A stretch of DNA of 64,000 bases, from the NCBI GenBank assembly GCA_023105745.1, contig JALGQZ010000004.1, positions 38,888,437 through 38,952,436 on the forward strand. The letters are read 5' to 3'. Below the pieces are notes generated by a model, which saw only the letters and a list, made by a program, of their open reading frames with translations, ran no database searches and had not been told where the DNA came from. The stretch's first letter is position 1, and each line of letters begins with the position of its first letter. Made by a program: the position numbers and the translations under genes. Below, one piece after another: positions 22,010 to 34,362 of this stretch. Source of the stretch: Austropuccinia psidii. Taxonomy: Eukaryota > Basidiomycota > Pucciniomycetes > Pucciniales > Sphaerophragmiaceae.

Positions 22010-23328
22010 ACCTTCCAACCTCTCTCCTGATACTTTTTTTAGGAACTTGTCTTCTTTCATGTCTGAATCTTCTGAGAAATATTTGGGAATTTGGTATTTT
22101 ACTTTTTTAAAACCACTTACCTTCATGTTGTGGGTTTCTCTACCTTACTTAGTATTCTCTTTCATTTTTCCACCAAGTCTTCCTTCTTTTGAGACTTTCT
22201 GTACCTTTTTCTCCTAACTTTAATCAAGTGGTGGTATTTTCAAGGGTGTTTTATTTCTAAAAGGAAATAATTCCTTATCACTTTAATTATAATGCTTTGC
22301 TAGACTAAAAAGGAAGGCTGGATTTTTATTTTACAACTTTCCTGTGAGTTATACCTGAATTTCATTTTTCCCATAAAGGGTTTCAATAATAAAGGGTCCT
22401 GAAAATGAATCTTTAAATTTATTTGAACGTTCAATATTATTAAATATCAAGGTTGAAACTAATATTAGGTCATCTACTTTGAATTCTGGGGTCTCATTAC
22501 TCTTTCTCCATTTATTTTTAGAATATTAAAAAGCATCAGTCATGATTTGATTTGGATTATGCCTCACTTTACCATGAAGAAATTCAAATCTTGATGCATT
22601 TGGATGAATATCCACTAAGTCTTTCTTCAAAGTATTAACTGGAAGATTTGGTTTCCATCTCTTTTACATTATTGCATGAGTTTATCCTGTTTAAGAATGG
22701 ATGGAAGTCTTATAGGCCAATTCTCATGTTAGTAAAGGTGTACACCAGTAATGGGTACAGAAATAAGAATCCTTAAGCTCTAGTCCATAAGCACAAAATC
22801 TTATGATCATGTCTTCAAGGGTTTTCATAATTCTTTCAGATAATCCATAAGTTTATGGATTATAAAATGTTGAAAATAATTGTTTAGTGCCCAAAAGCTT
22901 ATGTAAATTTGCCCATAAGGCTGACTTAAATTTTTGGGTTCTATCACTAATGATATTTCTAAAGAGACTGGTATGAGATATAACTCTATTCCAAATTACA
23001 AGAGCTGTATCCATAGCTGTTTCATATTTATGAAATGGTAAAAAAATTGGAGTTTTCTACCATCAAGATAATAATGAAGTGTTTCCAGAGCCCATAAAGG
23101 GCAAAAAATTTCCATTTGGATTGTTCCATATCTAGCCTCAGTAGGTTTTATTTGTCTTTGGAGAAAACAAACTTGACCTTCATAAGGCTTGTAATTGACA
23201 ATTTGAAATTGATGAAGAGCTGCACCTAAACCTTCACCACATGCAGCAATATACATCATGAAAAGAAGCTTCCAGTATGGCATCAATAGTAATTGTGAAT
23301 TGGTTAAGGAATATATATAAATAAACAT
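22010..23328 (-). pseudogene. Gyp-D RNase H and integrase remnant
   Basis: From 23328 downward the minus strand reads '[20 protein letters not shown]', '[20 protein letters not shown]' and 'HYYLDGR', a Ty3/gypsy RNase H (D of Y-x-D-A replaced, E of Q-x-E kept). It is then fused, through a deletion, to the middle of integrase: '[19 protein letters not shown]', 'NIISDRTQKF', 'GLSERIMKTLEDMIIRFCAY'. The integrase C-terminus follows: 'KDLVDIHPNASRFEFLHGKV', 'FKVDDLILVSTLIFNNI', 'DSFSGPFIIETLYG'. The zinc finger and first catalytic Asp of integrase are missing. Several stops are present. Confidence 0.8.
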
Positions 23329-23329
23329 G

Positions 23330-24205
23330 ACCTATGTGATATCAAGTCACACTAATTTGTTTTATTTTTAATAGAATTTTCTTTACTGATTTAATGGTTT
23401 ATTTAAAAAAAAGCTAGTGATAGATTATGTAATATAAACCAGTAATGGTTTACTTGATATAAACCATGCTTTACTCATTTAATATAAACCATTCTTGGTT
23501 TATTTAATATAGAACACTCTTGGTTTATTTAATATAAACTATTCTTGGTTTATTTAATATAAAAAATTCCTGGTTTATTTAGTATAAACAATTCATGGCT
23601 TATTCAATATAACCAACTCATGGTTTATTTAATATGAACCCTTCAGGGTTTACTTAATATAAACAATTCATAGCTTCTTTAATATAACCAATTCATAGTT
23701 TTCTGAATATGAAACCTTAAGAGTTTATTTAATATGAACCAGCCTTGGTATATTTAATATAAACAATTCAATAAGTTTCTCATTGTTAGTAATCAATTCC
23801 TCATCATGATGAACCATGAGTAGTTTATATTGAATAAACACAAAATGGTTTATATTGAATAAACCATTACTTTTTTATATTAAATAAAGAAATAATGGCT
23901 TATATTAAATAAAACATGACTGTTTTATATCAAATAAAGCTAAAATGGTTTATACAAAATAAACCAAAGATTTTTCATATTAACTGAAAAATAATTTTTT
24001 ATATTACATAAACCATTCTTGGTTTATATTAAGTAAACAATGACTGGTTCATATTAAATAAGAAATTAATGTTTAAAATTAAATAAACCATGACTGGTCT
24101 ACCTTACATAATATATGACTAATTTATTTTGAATAAACCATTGAATCAGTAAGACATGGTATATTAAAAATAAAATCAAGCAGTGTGACTTGATATCACA
24201 TAGGT
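23330..24205. mobile_element. 876-bp palindromic fold-back element made of 25-bp tandem units
   Basis: The outer 24 bases (from ACCTATGTGATATCAAGTCA) are a perfect inverted repeat of the right end. Similarity then continues along both arms (ttttatttttaata, ttactgatt, atggttta). The left arm holds 13 consecutive 25-bp units (23436-23760), most ending TTTAATAT. The right arm holds about 13 units of the inverted sense (23811-24134), most ending TATTAAAT or TATTGAAT. Each unit also contains its own inverted pair GGTTTA/TAAACC. A 4-bp CATG flanks both ends (23326-23329, 24206-24209), but CATG is itself a palindrome, so it is weak as a TSD. No coding sequence. Confidence 0.85.
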
Positions 24206-24224
24206 CATGCTTATGCATTTATGC

Positions 24225-25988
24225 AGGCAGAAAGCTCTTAATGAGACAATAATATGTGGAAAGCCATAATATTAGAAGCTTATAAATAATAAGAATATTA
24301 TGTGTAGAAGGAATTATCACATACACTGTTCAGAGATAATTCTTATAGAGGAGTTCTATATTGAGAAACTAATACTAAATAAGAAAGATGTAGAAATTCA
24401 GAGAAAAATTTACTTATAATATTTATTTAATACAATAAGTCAAAAAACAACAGCTATAGTATTAAATGTGTATAAGCTAAAAGCATACCAAAAAATAAAT
24501 ATTTTACAGAAATAAATAATATTCATATGATAAAATATGATTTTAAAAGTGTTAGAGGAAGTCTTTGGATTGAAAAGAGACTGTAAGACAACAATTTTAT
24601 ATAATGTATCCAATTATTGGTGATTACAGTAGTATAATATAAATTATATGATTTAAATTCTTGACTTATAATATATAAAGAGTAAAATAACTTAAGAATT
24701 ACTTCAATAATATAATATTTTATATTGAATGAAATATTACCTCTTGAAGGTGTCTAGTTGATTGAATGACAAAAAAAGTGATTTGAAGGCTGTTTTTATG
24801 CCTTCAAAGCAGCTCTGATGATTTATAATGAATATATAGGGCATTCTCAGATCAAAACTGGAAAACCATCCTCAAAAATAAATTTCTTAACCTAAGATAA
24901 CTTATTTTTCATTTCAATTTAAATTTACCAGTTTTATTCTTAAATCCAAGTAGATTGAATCCTCTTTTGGGTTCATTATTTTGAGCTTAAATATAAAATA
25001 AGTTTACTTATATCAAATTTTATCACATGAAAAGCTTAATTATAAAATTTCAAGTTAAAATTTCTTAAAAATAGTTTTCTCATGAATTCTTGAAGAAATC
25101 TCAATTTTCTTCAAGAATAATTAAAAGAGCTAATTTTAAGGCTAATTACCAAGGAATAATTTTGAGAAAGAAAAATTAAGATTTAACTTATCAACCAATA
25201 ACATTGACTTTTGAGCTGTATGGGTGAAATTTTCAAGAAAGTCCATTAGGAATTGGATTTTTAATGGAATCTTGAAGTTATCACTCTTTTCCGATGTAAA
25301 ATAGAAATACACACCAAACCTTAACTTTTGTTAAGGTTTGAATACTTATAAGGTTAATATTTTGGCTCCTTTAAGCTTAATTCAGCTTTGAGAGTTCCCA
25401 AAACCTTGATTACAAGTCTGAATATGGGTATTTACCCTTTGGAAGCTTGACATTACTGTCAAAATGGGGATAAACCAGTTTAGAATTTAATATTTAATAA
25501 AAGTCTAATATCAAAGCTAAAGTAAGGTTTAAAATCCTCCAATACAGGTGGAAAACCTTAATTGAGTTCTTTCACATCCCAAGGGTTGGGTACCCTGGCT
25601 TTATTTGGCTTTTTTTCTTTGTCTACCTTATTGAATGATGTTTTTCCTTTTGTTTATTTATAACCAGAAAATGGCTGTAAACAAATTGAAATTGAGATCA
25701 CACAAGACTTACAGCCTTTATGGCAAATACTTTTCCAATTAAGTAAATATACACCAAACCTTGATGTAAACTAAGCTTTTGTAAGTTACCATAAGCCTTA
25801 TGCAACTTTAAATTTAAGCTTAAAATTAATAATTTAAAAATTTCAATATAAATTGTAAAGATTGAAATTTGTACAGTGAGATTCTTAGACCTTCCAAAAC
25901 ATAAGAAGTAGCCATTTTTGGGTGTAACATCCTATGGGTTTACCCTAGGTTATTTTTGGTGTTCAATCCAAAAATGAAATAATATTTA
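24225..25988 (-). repeat. Gyp-D 5' LTR-like copy, proximal part
   Basis: Second copy of 20020-21900, opening with 'agaaagctcttaatgaga' against 'ataaaagctcttaaaga'. It continues at 27495-27617 after the solo LTR insertion and ends 'ggtatgttatacatacc'. Confidence 0.6.
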
Positions 25989-27494
25989 TGTCAGCCTGTG
26001 ACTCAAAACAGAGCACTAGCATGACATCCAACATACCATAAATAATGGTATGACAAGTATTGAACAAACATAGTCAATACAGGTAATAATTAAGAGAAAA
26101 CAATCCTCTTAAGTTAAACACCAACCTTATCCAAACAGAATAAGGAAACCTAGAGGAGAATAAACAGGTCAAAACCCTTATTTTCACCTCTCATCTAACT
26201 TATGCATATTTAAGTTATTATATACCAAAATGGTATTTTTCTTAAACCTCACATAGAGAGCTACACAATGATATCATCCATGTTGTTGTAACACCACTAC
26301 AACTGGAGATACCATATGACCTTTATTTCAAAACCAAGACCCCCCTGAAAGTCAAAGAGGGCTTGTACAAAACTGTACAAAAGTATAACCAAATTAAAGA
26401 TATAAACAAGAGCTTTAGTTTGAGATACATTAGACCTCTGTATCTCTTAAATTGACTGAGGGATCTTGGTTCAAAGGTTTAACAACCAGAAATACAGATA
26501 TTCTGAAAACAAGAAAGTAAACAAACCCCTGTATCTTTGGTATACACTCATACAACTGTACAGTGTAATATACCAAACTGTAGAGCTAATCAAGCCCTAC
26601 AAAACTGTATCATCAGAATACAGATATCTTCCAAATTGAAGAAGATATCTGGTATGGAAGTTTTTGAAGCCTCATACTGATGTACAAAAATAAATCCAAA
26701 AACTTAAAAACCCTTATAACTTTTGCTATTTGAAAGAAGGGTAAACATGAAGCATACCAAATTGAAGAGCTCATTAAGCCCTTCAATTCTGTGCTCTTGG
26801 TTTCTTGATATCTCAAAAACTGACTAAGATATCTTGGTTGGAAGTATTATGACCAATACTGGCCTGTACCAAACCTGTACCAACCAGTACTGTCTTGATA
26901 CTCAAAATAATGGTTATTCAAAGCTTAAACCCGGCCAGAATGACCAGTATTGATCATACAGACACCAGAACAACGTCATCCAAGTGCTGACGTGGCAAGT
27001 GAAAAGTTTTTTCATCCTGTATTGATCCAGAATGATCATTTGTGGTTCCAAAACCACAATTCTGCCTCTACTGACGTCAGAATTGAGGATCCAGAACCAC
27101 AGACTGACCATTGGAGTGAAAATTTTCACTCCTCTGACGTGTGAAGAGTTAATAACTCTTGACAGTCTTGAAAGATATAAAAGGAAGGGTTTTTTCCTTC
27201 AAAAACCCATCATCTTATCTTATTACCATTATTCTTACGTGACAAAACTGTTATCAATCAGTAGTGTCCTTAGAATTCTTATTAAAGATATAATTAGAAA
27301 ATAATTATTGTAGTGTTTCTTTACAGTCAAAGATATTAGAGCATTGCAACCCAGGTCCTCAATAGACTCATCACCACTGTTACCACGTAGCAGTAGGACC
27401 TGAAGACTTAATTTTTATTTGTTTTGACGTGTCACAGTCATAGTGCTAGCTTGTATTTACTATTTTTAAGCTACTACATAGACTCACCCTGACA
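25989..27494 (+). mobile_element. Solo LTR, diverged Gyp-2 (F2) family
   Basis: TGTCAGCCTGTGACTC at the start and CACCCTGACA at the end, as in the Gyp-2 LTRs at 40463 and 44292. The 5-bp target duplication ATTTA is perfect (25984-25988 and 27495-27499). The empty site can be read in the other Gyp-D LTR at 21790-21810 (aatatttataactttgtttat), which lacks the insert. This confirms the ends. Confidence 0.93.
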
Positions 27495-27617
27495 ATTTAT
27501 GACTTTGTTTATCAAAAATAAAGCTATACGTTTTGTTTTCAATGAATTTAATAATTTTTATTATGACTAAAGAAACTGTGTAAAAATTCATTTGTGGCCT
27601 TATGGGTATGTTATACA

Positions 27618-28379
27618 TACCTTAAAGGCTCACAAAAGAGTTTTTGAGTGAATGCAGATCATTACTTAATAATGGTTTGAATTATGTAATCTGTAATATG
27701 ATGTAATCAGAGGGGTAATCCTTTTCAACAGTCAACATGAAAGACATTGTGTATTTAAAGAAACTCATCCATTTCTTTTCACAATTTCTTCTTTTCTCTC
27801 CCTACATCCTAGTTCTAGTATTCCCTGCAGATAGAGGCATATAATACTTTACTCCCAATAATAAAAAATTTAGTAATGTAGGTATGAACATCATTTAACT
27901 AAATATGTGTCAGCTTAGCTAACTTATCATAATTCATTTAAAAATAGTATAAGTATTTGTTTAGCTATTGCAGCTACAGGTTTAATATTCAGAAGGTTCT
28001 ATACAGGTTGAAAGGTAAAGAAACTATTGTATTATACTATAGCATAGAATTTTAAATAATCAATCATTTTTTACATATAAAATAATTTAGCTTTCAAATG
28101 CTTTGATATTTTTGTAGAGAAACTTTGAAGTATTATTAATATTAATTACTCAAGTTAAAACTATTTATTATTATAAGTACTATTAGATCATAAAATTTTA
28201 CTAATTTGTTGCTCCTTAGTTATACACTACTGGTTCAGTCTAAACGCAATAGAACTAGAGCTTACCATCAATTTACAAACAATATTGCCATAAGGAGAAT
28301 ATTGATTATCTTAATTAAGGTACAAAAGGTTAGCATAAAAAGAACACACAATATAAAATGATAGCTGACTCTGTTTTAA
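27618..28379. other. AT-rich sequence, nothing recognised
   Basis: No open frame with family resemblance, no RNA gene, no terminal repeats. Given the copia integrase relic that follows, it may be the decayed 5' part of that element, but this is not shown by the sequence. Confidence 0.4.
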
Positions 28380-29292
28380 ATATTAAAATCCCAGAATCAT
28401 GCAAATAATCTAATGAGAATTATTAATAAATTCTCCTGGAAAAATTTACATATGTTAAAATTGGATAGGCTCAACAGAATAATAGTTTTTGTACTTACTA
28501 AAAAGAATCTATTTTACATAAGAACCTGCACTGTCTGCTTTGAAAAGATAGGGAAATACAAAACTAAAATCTGCATGATATTGATTTCTTTCTTCAATCT
28601 AGTCTCTGATATATATAAAATTCTATCTTGTTATCTAACTCCTGTCGTCATATTGAAGAGCACAAATGCCCTTGGTGTTCCAACTTTAGGTACAAATTTT
28701 CTCATTATGTTTATGCTAGTTACATAAATTAGATTGCTTACAAAGTCTACCTTTAGTTTTCAAATTTCAACAGATGTTGGATTATTTGAAAAAACATGCT
28801 TATTTGTCCTAGATATATCAAGAAAGGATCATTTCATGTATCTTCCTTCTTACATTCATATCATGAAAGTCACCCTTCCAATCAAGCAATATATTTGCAA
28901 GCACCCTTTTTCAGTATGTCTTCTTGTTTAAGAAACAGAGCCTAGTGCACCTAACAGCTGCACATGTTTTCAGTACAATGAGATAATCCTATTTTTCAAA
29001 TACAATTTAAAGGAAATAAGCTTGTTTGACATCCAAAATAAATACTCAAAGAAATCCAATTTGCACTTATCATTGGGAGCTCATTGTTTTTAGAAATTCT
29101 ACAGCCTAGTTGACCATAACCGCCTGATAGAACAAAATATCTAATGATTAGTGAAATTTCACTTTTGAAAAAAGGCACGTTGAGTCAGTTATAGATCCCT
29201 GATCAATTGAAACATTAAAAGATAAAATTATGCACACTAACATGGCTTTTTGGAATGGTTGAATGAAAATAATAAACAATGAATATGGGAAA
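28380..29292 (+). pseudogene. Copia-3: decayed copia integrase relic
   Basis: Fragments resemble a copia integrase: 'CTVCFEKIGKYKT' (zinc-binding region), 'STDVGLFEKT' (first catalytic Asp region), 'NRLIEQNI' (compare N-G-x-x-E-R-x-N-R around the catalytic Glu) and 'KKARVS' with 'FGMVE'. Stops are frequent. It ends at the CTTTG target site where Copia-2 is inserted. No continuation of this pol is recognisable after the insert at 34363. Low certainty. Confidence 0.4.
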
Positions 29293-29297
29293 CTTTG

Positions 29298-29838
29298 GGT
29301 TAGAATTAGCTGATCAACCAACTAAATTAAATCAACATGATCGACACTTACAACCGCACAAACTCAATCTCCTGTACATTATATCATGCACATCATAATG
29401 TGCATGATCGTTGACACTAATATTTAACCCATAACTCAGCTAAAAAATCCCCTTTTCATTCCTCCTCACTCACCTTCACTCCTTTTGCCTCCTTTCGTAT
29501 CCTTCCTTTTTTTCTTTCTCTCCTTAATTTACATCTTATTTCTCCTACTCTCTTTATCTCTTTCATCGTAATATCAATCTCTTTGTTTTTCCCTTTTACT
29601 TTTACTTACTCAAATCTCTTAGCTGATCATAGGTATAATCTATTGTTTACTTGATTGTCATTTTTTGACCAACAAACGAATGCTTTACCATAGTGTTTGT
29701 TGATCACAGTTGTCACAGTCTTTTCCTTTTTATTCATACTTTTCATCCACCCTTAGGTATCTATTATTCTACTCATTATGATTATATCTTTGGAAATTAG
29801 TTCTAATTCAATCCATCATTAGCTTTAAGAGCTTTACA
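29298..29838 (+). repeat. Copia-2 5' LTR
   Basis: Aligns end to end with 33820-34357. Its first two bases read GG where the 3' LTR has TG, a terminal mutation. It ends 'gctttaca'. Both LTRs carry the block 'ccccttttcattcctcctca' and a CT-rich stretch. Confidence 0.85.
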
Positions 29839-29901
29839 TATTTACAGTCTTGATGCTCCCTCCACTTTAACAAGGGTGGATAACAAGAAGCCTCCAACAT
29901 A

Positions 29902-32900
29902 ATGACTGACGAAAATCGCAACAAAGAAAAATTGTGCATACCTCTTCTCAATGGAGCCAACTACACCAATCGGCATCTACGAATGCGGTTTATTCTTTTC
30001 TCTCAAGATTTGTTGGACATCTGTGAAAATCCCGTAGGACAAGATGCATCAACTAATACAATCAATTTATGGAAGAAGTTATTTTTTGAAGCAATTACTC
30101 TAATTACCTCCCAAATCAATCAAAAAGTTTTTCTGGAGGTTTTCAAACCTGAAAATTCTGATAAGGCCAATTCATTATGGTTGTGTATCAACAAACACTA
30201 TGTGTCAAAAAAAATATGAATAAGGGGAGGGTTTGGATGAATTTGCAGAAGCTTAATTATAACAGGAAACTCCAATTTTAAGTTGATAGTACCAGAAGAT
30301 TCCTATTGGACCTTCAATCCATCAGTATTCAGCTTCCTCCCAAAATCCTCTCCTATATAATTTTGGCAAAGCTTGGGAATGGCTCATCTCTCTCTAAGAT
30401 AACCGAGATGATAACCCTGAACAACTATCTCATTGGGAAGCCTGAAAAAGTACTCCTTCAATTACAGGAATATGCCAATATCCAATCTTCCTAATGCTTC
30501 AATAAACCCTCATCCCTAGTATCAGCTCTTGTTGCTTCCAAAAAACACCAATTCAAGATTACTCATTACTGCTCGAACGGTCTGCACAATCCCAAATGTC
30601 AAAACAGCAAGAGGAAGATACAATGATTCCCCTCAGCTGCTCATCTAGCTAATTCCTGTGCCCTTATCACTTCGACCATCAGCTCCTCTGATCCTTCAAA
30701 CCAAATAGTCATAGACTGTGGTGCCACACACCACATGTTGTATTTAAAAGACTTTTTTCCTCCTTCTCCAATGTTGCCAAATTCTTGATTGCAATTGGAG
30801 ATTTGGCAAGAAATTTCTTGACCAAATGAATGAGATCCGTCACTGTGATAGTTGGCTCAAAACGACTCACTTTGACAGATTTCCTCTATGTTCCAAAGCT
30901 TAACTGTAGCTTAGTCAGCCTTATTCAAATTTTTTGAGATAAGCTTACCATTACCAAGAGCTTGAATACCTTCAGCTTGAGGACAGATGAAAAAATGCTA
31001 TCTGATGGAAAAATTATTAACAATTTATTGAAAATTTACTTTTCCAAAACCAACTTCTCTTTTAACCACTATTGTGGATGACTTGTGGCATAAGCAACTT
31101 GGTCACCCCGGCAAAGCTTCAGTTTGCTCTATGGGTCTACCATTTAACAGTTCTACGTGAAAGACCTGAGACCTTCAACAAGATAAAACAGCTTCCCTTC
31201 AAGGATAAGTTTGAACACGTAAGTCTACCATTTGACTGTGTTCATCTTGATTTGGTTGAACCAATCTCTCCCCCATCAGCTGGTGGCTCTTGCCACTTTC
31301 TTACCATCATCAACCAATCAGTGTCTTGAAAGATGACTCGTATGTTGAATAACAAGTACAATGCCTTTGATAAATTTGTTGTAATGAAAAACTCAATGGA
31401 GAACAATCAGAAACAAACAATAAAGAAGGTCATTTCCGACCACGGTGGCAAATTTATAAACAGGAAATTTGAGGAAATCTTGGCTTCCTGTGGCTTCAAT
31501 CATGTTTTCTCACCAGCCTCACCCCTCAGCACAATGGCTTCGCCAAGTGTGCTAATCGGACCATCCTTGATAAGGCCAAATGCCACCTGAATGAAGCGGG
31601 ATTGGCCAAACAATACTGGGCAGAGGCAATCAATACCACCACTTGGATCACTAATCTGATTCCTACTCCCTCAAGGCAAAATCTTTCCCTGTATGCTCTC
31701 TGGACCAGTAAATCACCGTGTATCAATAAACTACAGGTCTTTGGGTGTCAAGAAATAACTCTAATAACCAAGAATTGAAGGGACTGGAAACTCGGTCAGT
31801 CTGGGCGTGAGGGTGTTTTTCTTGGTTATGAGAATGATATGTTGGCTTATCAGGTGCTCTGTCTTGAAAATGCCAAAATAATCATATTGAGGAATGTTCT
31901 GTTTGACGAATCTAAGTTTCCCTGCCTCTAAACTCCATTGGAAGTGGATTAACCCCTTGCGGTTCCTTTCAGAAGCGACAGAGGAGCAGAATTGGTAGAT
32001 GAAGTCCAATCTCCTTCTTCAGAGCCTCAAGAAGCGGTAGATGAAGTCAGTGTCTCTGATGCCTTAGTTGAGGACCCATGTAACAAAGAAGCTGTAGATG
32101 AATTCAGCTCTTTGGATCTTGCTGAGGAACCCGCTCCTCCTCCTGCTTGACAAAGACTTGAAGTGATTGGTCCCAGGCACCAAACACTAGTGTCCTGCGA
32201 CATCAATTTATCAAATATCCCACCCTTCTCTTAACGACAGAAAACCTTCTTTTCTGAAGCTTGCACTGCTCCCTGGACTTTTAAGGGAGCACTCAACTCC
32301 CCTGATTGAGAGGTGTGGTTACGTGCAATATCCAAGGAGTTGAGGTCCATGGACGAGCTCGAAGTTTGGGATGTGGTCAACATTGACCCATCCTAAAATC
32401 TGGTTGGGACTACATGGGTTTTCAAGATCAAGAAGAATCACCTCAATGAGATTGTTGAACACAAGGCACGACTATGCGCTCAAGGGTTCACCCAGACCTT
32501 TGGAGTTGAATTCAAAAAGACCTTCTCTCCTACTGGCCGACTGAACTCACTTTGCCCCCTTATTGCCTTTGCAGTAACCAATTGCCTCATTTATCATAAA
32601 ATTGACGTAAAAAGTGCTTTCCTTAAAGCACCCTTGTACAAGATGGTATTTCTCTCTGTTCCTCAAGGTGTTGATATCAACAGGAGGAAAGTCTGTCTTG
32701 GGCTTAATAAGGCTATTTATGGGCTGAAACAAGCCCCCCTGGCTTGGTACCAGAACCTGAAGGATTGGCTCATAAAATTTGGCTTTACTTCATGAACCCT
32801 TGATCCCTGCATATTTCATTGGTCCGGTCCCTCTCCTATATGGCTTTATGTCCATGTTGATGACATTGCGATCTTTGGCAAAGAAGTTGAGACCTTCAAA

Positions 32901-33709
32901 TTGGAGATCGCCAGTGAGTTCAACATCAAGGATCGGGGTAAGGAAGAGATTATTCTGGGAACTAAGGTAGCTCAAAACAAGGACCACACCACCCTTGATC
33001 AACAGAATTTCCCTGACACATTGCTGTAGCTTTAAGGCATGGGGGATTGTCGCCCTGTATCCACTCCCGCGGTTCCAAATCCGCATCTCATCTGCCAGTG
33101 ACGAGGAAATACCTTTCTTTGAAGCACTCGGCGTCAGCTACAGGAGCGCTATTGGTAGAATTAATTACCTCAGCACTGCTACCTGGCCGGATATCTCACA
33201 TGCGGTCAGCAGTCTGTCTCAATTTCTCAAACGTCCAGGCATCAGTCATTGGAAGGCTTTTCTTCATGTACTTTGTACTTGAAAGTTTTTCAAGAATTTG
33301 CCTTGACCTATAATGCGGGTGGAAAACATAGCATCGTGGCCTACAGCAATGCGGACTGGGGGAATTGCATTGACACAAGGCAATCTGTTACTGGCTATTT
33401 CATTTGGTTTAAAAATTGTCTTGTAGCTTAGAGGATGAGGAAAAAGCCAACCGTTTCCCTTTTAACCTCCAAAGCAGAATACAGGTCCCTCTGTGACATT
33501 ACCTCTGAGCTCCTATGGCTCCAACAGTGGTGCAGAAAATCTCTGTTGTCTGACATGCCTTCCCCAGCACCAGTACATGAAGATAATCAAGGCTGCATCA
33601 ATTCAGAAAGTGGAAACCGCAAAATAAATGGACACAGGATGAAGCACGTCAACATTCAGCTCCATTTCATCAAAGAAGCTGTAAAGAACCTGGATATCAA
33701 ACTTTGGTA
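29902..33709 (+). pseudogene. Copia-2 gag-pol polyprotein remains
   Basis: Gag-like N-terminus at 29902-30219 ('IPLLNGANYTNRHLRMRFIL'), possibly the original start. Protease motif 'VIDCGATHHM' at about 30710-30740 (D-S/C-G-A). GAG-pre-integrase 'LWHKQLGHPGKAS' at 31080-31120. Integrase core at 31390-31760 with 'VISDHGGKFINRKFEEILAS' (second catalytic Asp) and 'YWAEAINTTTWITNLIPTP'. RT at 32340-32960 with 'TTWVFKIKK', 'AIYGLKQAP' and the catalytic 'YVHVDDIAIFG'. RNase H at 33310-33700 with 'YSNADWGNCIDTRQSVTGYF', 'LTSKAEYRSLCD' and 'HEDNQGCI'. The tail 'TKTVCRSSL' is at about 33745. Numerous in-frame stops and shifts; not functional. Confidence 0.88.
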
Positions 33710-33819
33710 AACCCCCACAAGTGAGATTCTTGCTTATTTTCTTACCAAGACGGTTTGTAGGTCCTCTTTGTGCAAAGTTCTCAATGCCCTTGGGGTTTAC
33801 ACATGCAAGTGAGAGGGGA

Positions 33820-34357
33820 TGTTATAATTAGCCAATAAACCAACTAAACTCAATCAACATGATAAAAACTTAAAACTGCACAAACCCAATCTCCTGTACA
33901 TTATGTCATGCACATCATCATTTGCATGATTGTCGACACTAATATTTAGCCCATACCTCAGCTACAAAATCCCCTTTTCATTCCTCCTCACTCACCTTCA
34001 CTCCTTTTGTATCCTTCCTTCTTTTCTTTCTCTCCTTACTTTAAATCTTTTTTCTCCTACTCTCTTTATCTCTTTTATTGTCCTATCAATATCTTTGTTT
34101 TTCCCTTTTACTTTTATTTACTAAACTCTCTTAACTGATCATAGGTATAGTCGATTATTTACTTGATTGTCATTGTTTGACAAACAAAATAATGCTTTAC
34201 CATAGTGTTTGTTGATCACAGGTGTCATAGTCTTGTCCTTTTTATTTTTAATTCATACTTGTCACCCACCCTTAGGTATATATTATTTTAATTGTTATAA
34301 TTGTATATTTGGCAATTATTTCTAATGGAATCAATCCTTAGATTTAAGATTTTTACA
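33820..34357 (+). repeat. Copia-2 3' LTR
   Basis: TGTTATAATTAG at the start, TTTTTACA at the end, followed by the CTTTG duplication. Preceded by the purine-rich 'agtgagagggga' (33808-33819). Confidence 0.9.
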
Positions 34358-34362
34358 CTTTG

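Larger units (their letters stand above)
19973..27617 (-). mobile_element. Gyp-D: minus-strand Ty3/gypsy deletion derivative with long LTR-like flanks
   Basis: About 20020-21932 and 24225-27617 (the latter without the solo LTR 25989-27494) are two diverged direct copies of about 1.9 kb. Shared blocks include 'cctatgggt.tacccta', 'tgaaataatatttat' and a final ggtatg-tata-cataccc hairpin-like end. Between them on the minus strand lie RNase H and part of integrase. Gag, protease and RT are absent, so this is an internally deleted copy. The left LTR is interrupted near its far end by MULE-2. Exact LTR ends are uncertain and no TSD was found. Confidence 0.6.
29298..34357 (+). mobile_element. Copia-2: complete but degenerate Ty1/copia element
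   Basis: 5060 bp, LTRs of 541 and 538 bp, perfect 5-bp target duplication CTTTG (29293-29297 and 34358-34362). The internal order is gag, protease, integrase, RT, RNase H (Ty1/copia order). A polypurine tract 'gagagggga' precedes the 3' LTR. The LTRs differ at many positions by eye and the polyprotein has many stops and frame changes, so the insertion is old relative to the chromovirus at the right. Confidence 0.92.

Noticed and set aside
23436..24134. Regular 25-bp repeats looking at first like a CRISPR array
   Set aside because: Units abut with no unique spacers, the two halves are inverted, and the DNA is eukaryotic.
20020..27617. The 20.0-21.9 and 24.2-27.6 kb copies read as a segmental duplication of unique DNA
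   Set aside because: They flank minus-strand gypsy RNase H and integrase with a possible polypurine tract at the proper side, so LTRs are the simpler reading.
28996..29178. 60-residue minus-strand open stretch next to Copia-2
   Set aside because: Opposite strand of the copia integrase relic; short and without resemblance.
30570..30610. Possible CCHC knuckle in Copia-2 gag
   Set aside because: 'HYCSNGLHNPKCQN' has the C-x-N-G-x-H-N-P-K start, but the His and last Cys at the proper spacing are not found.
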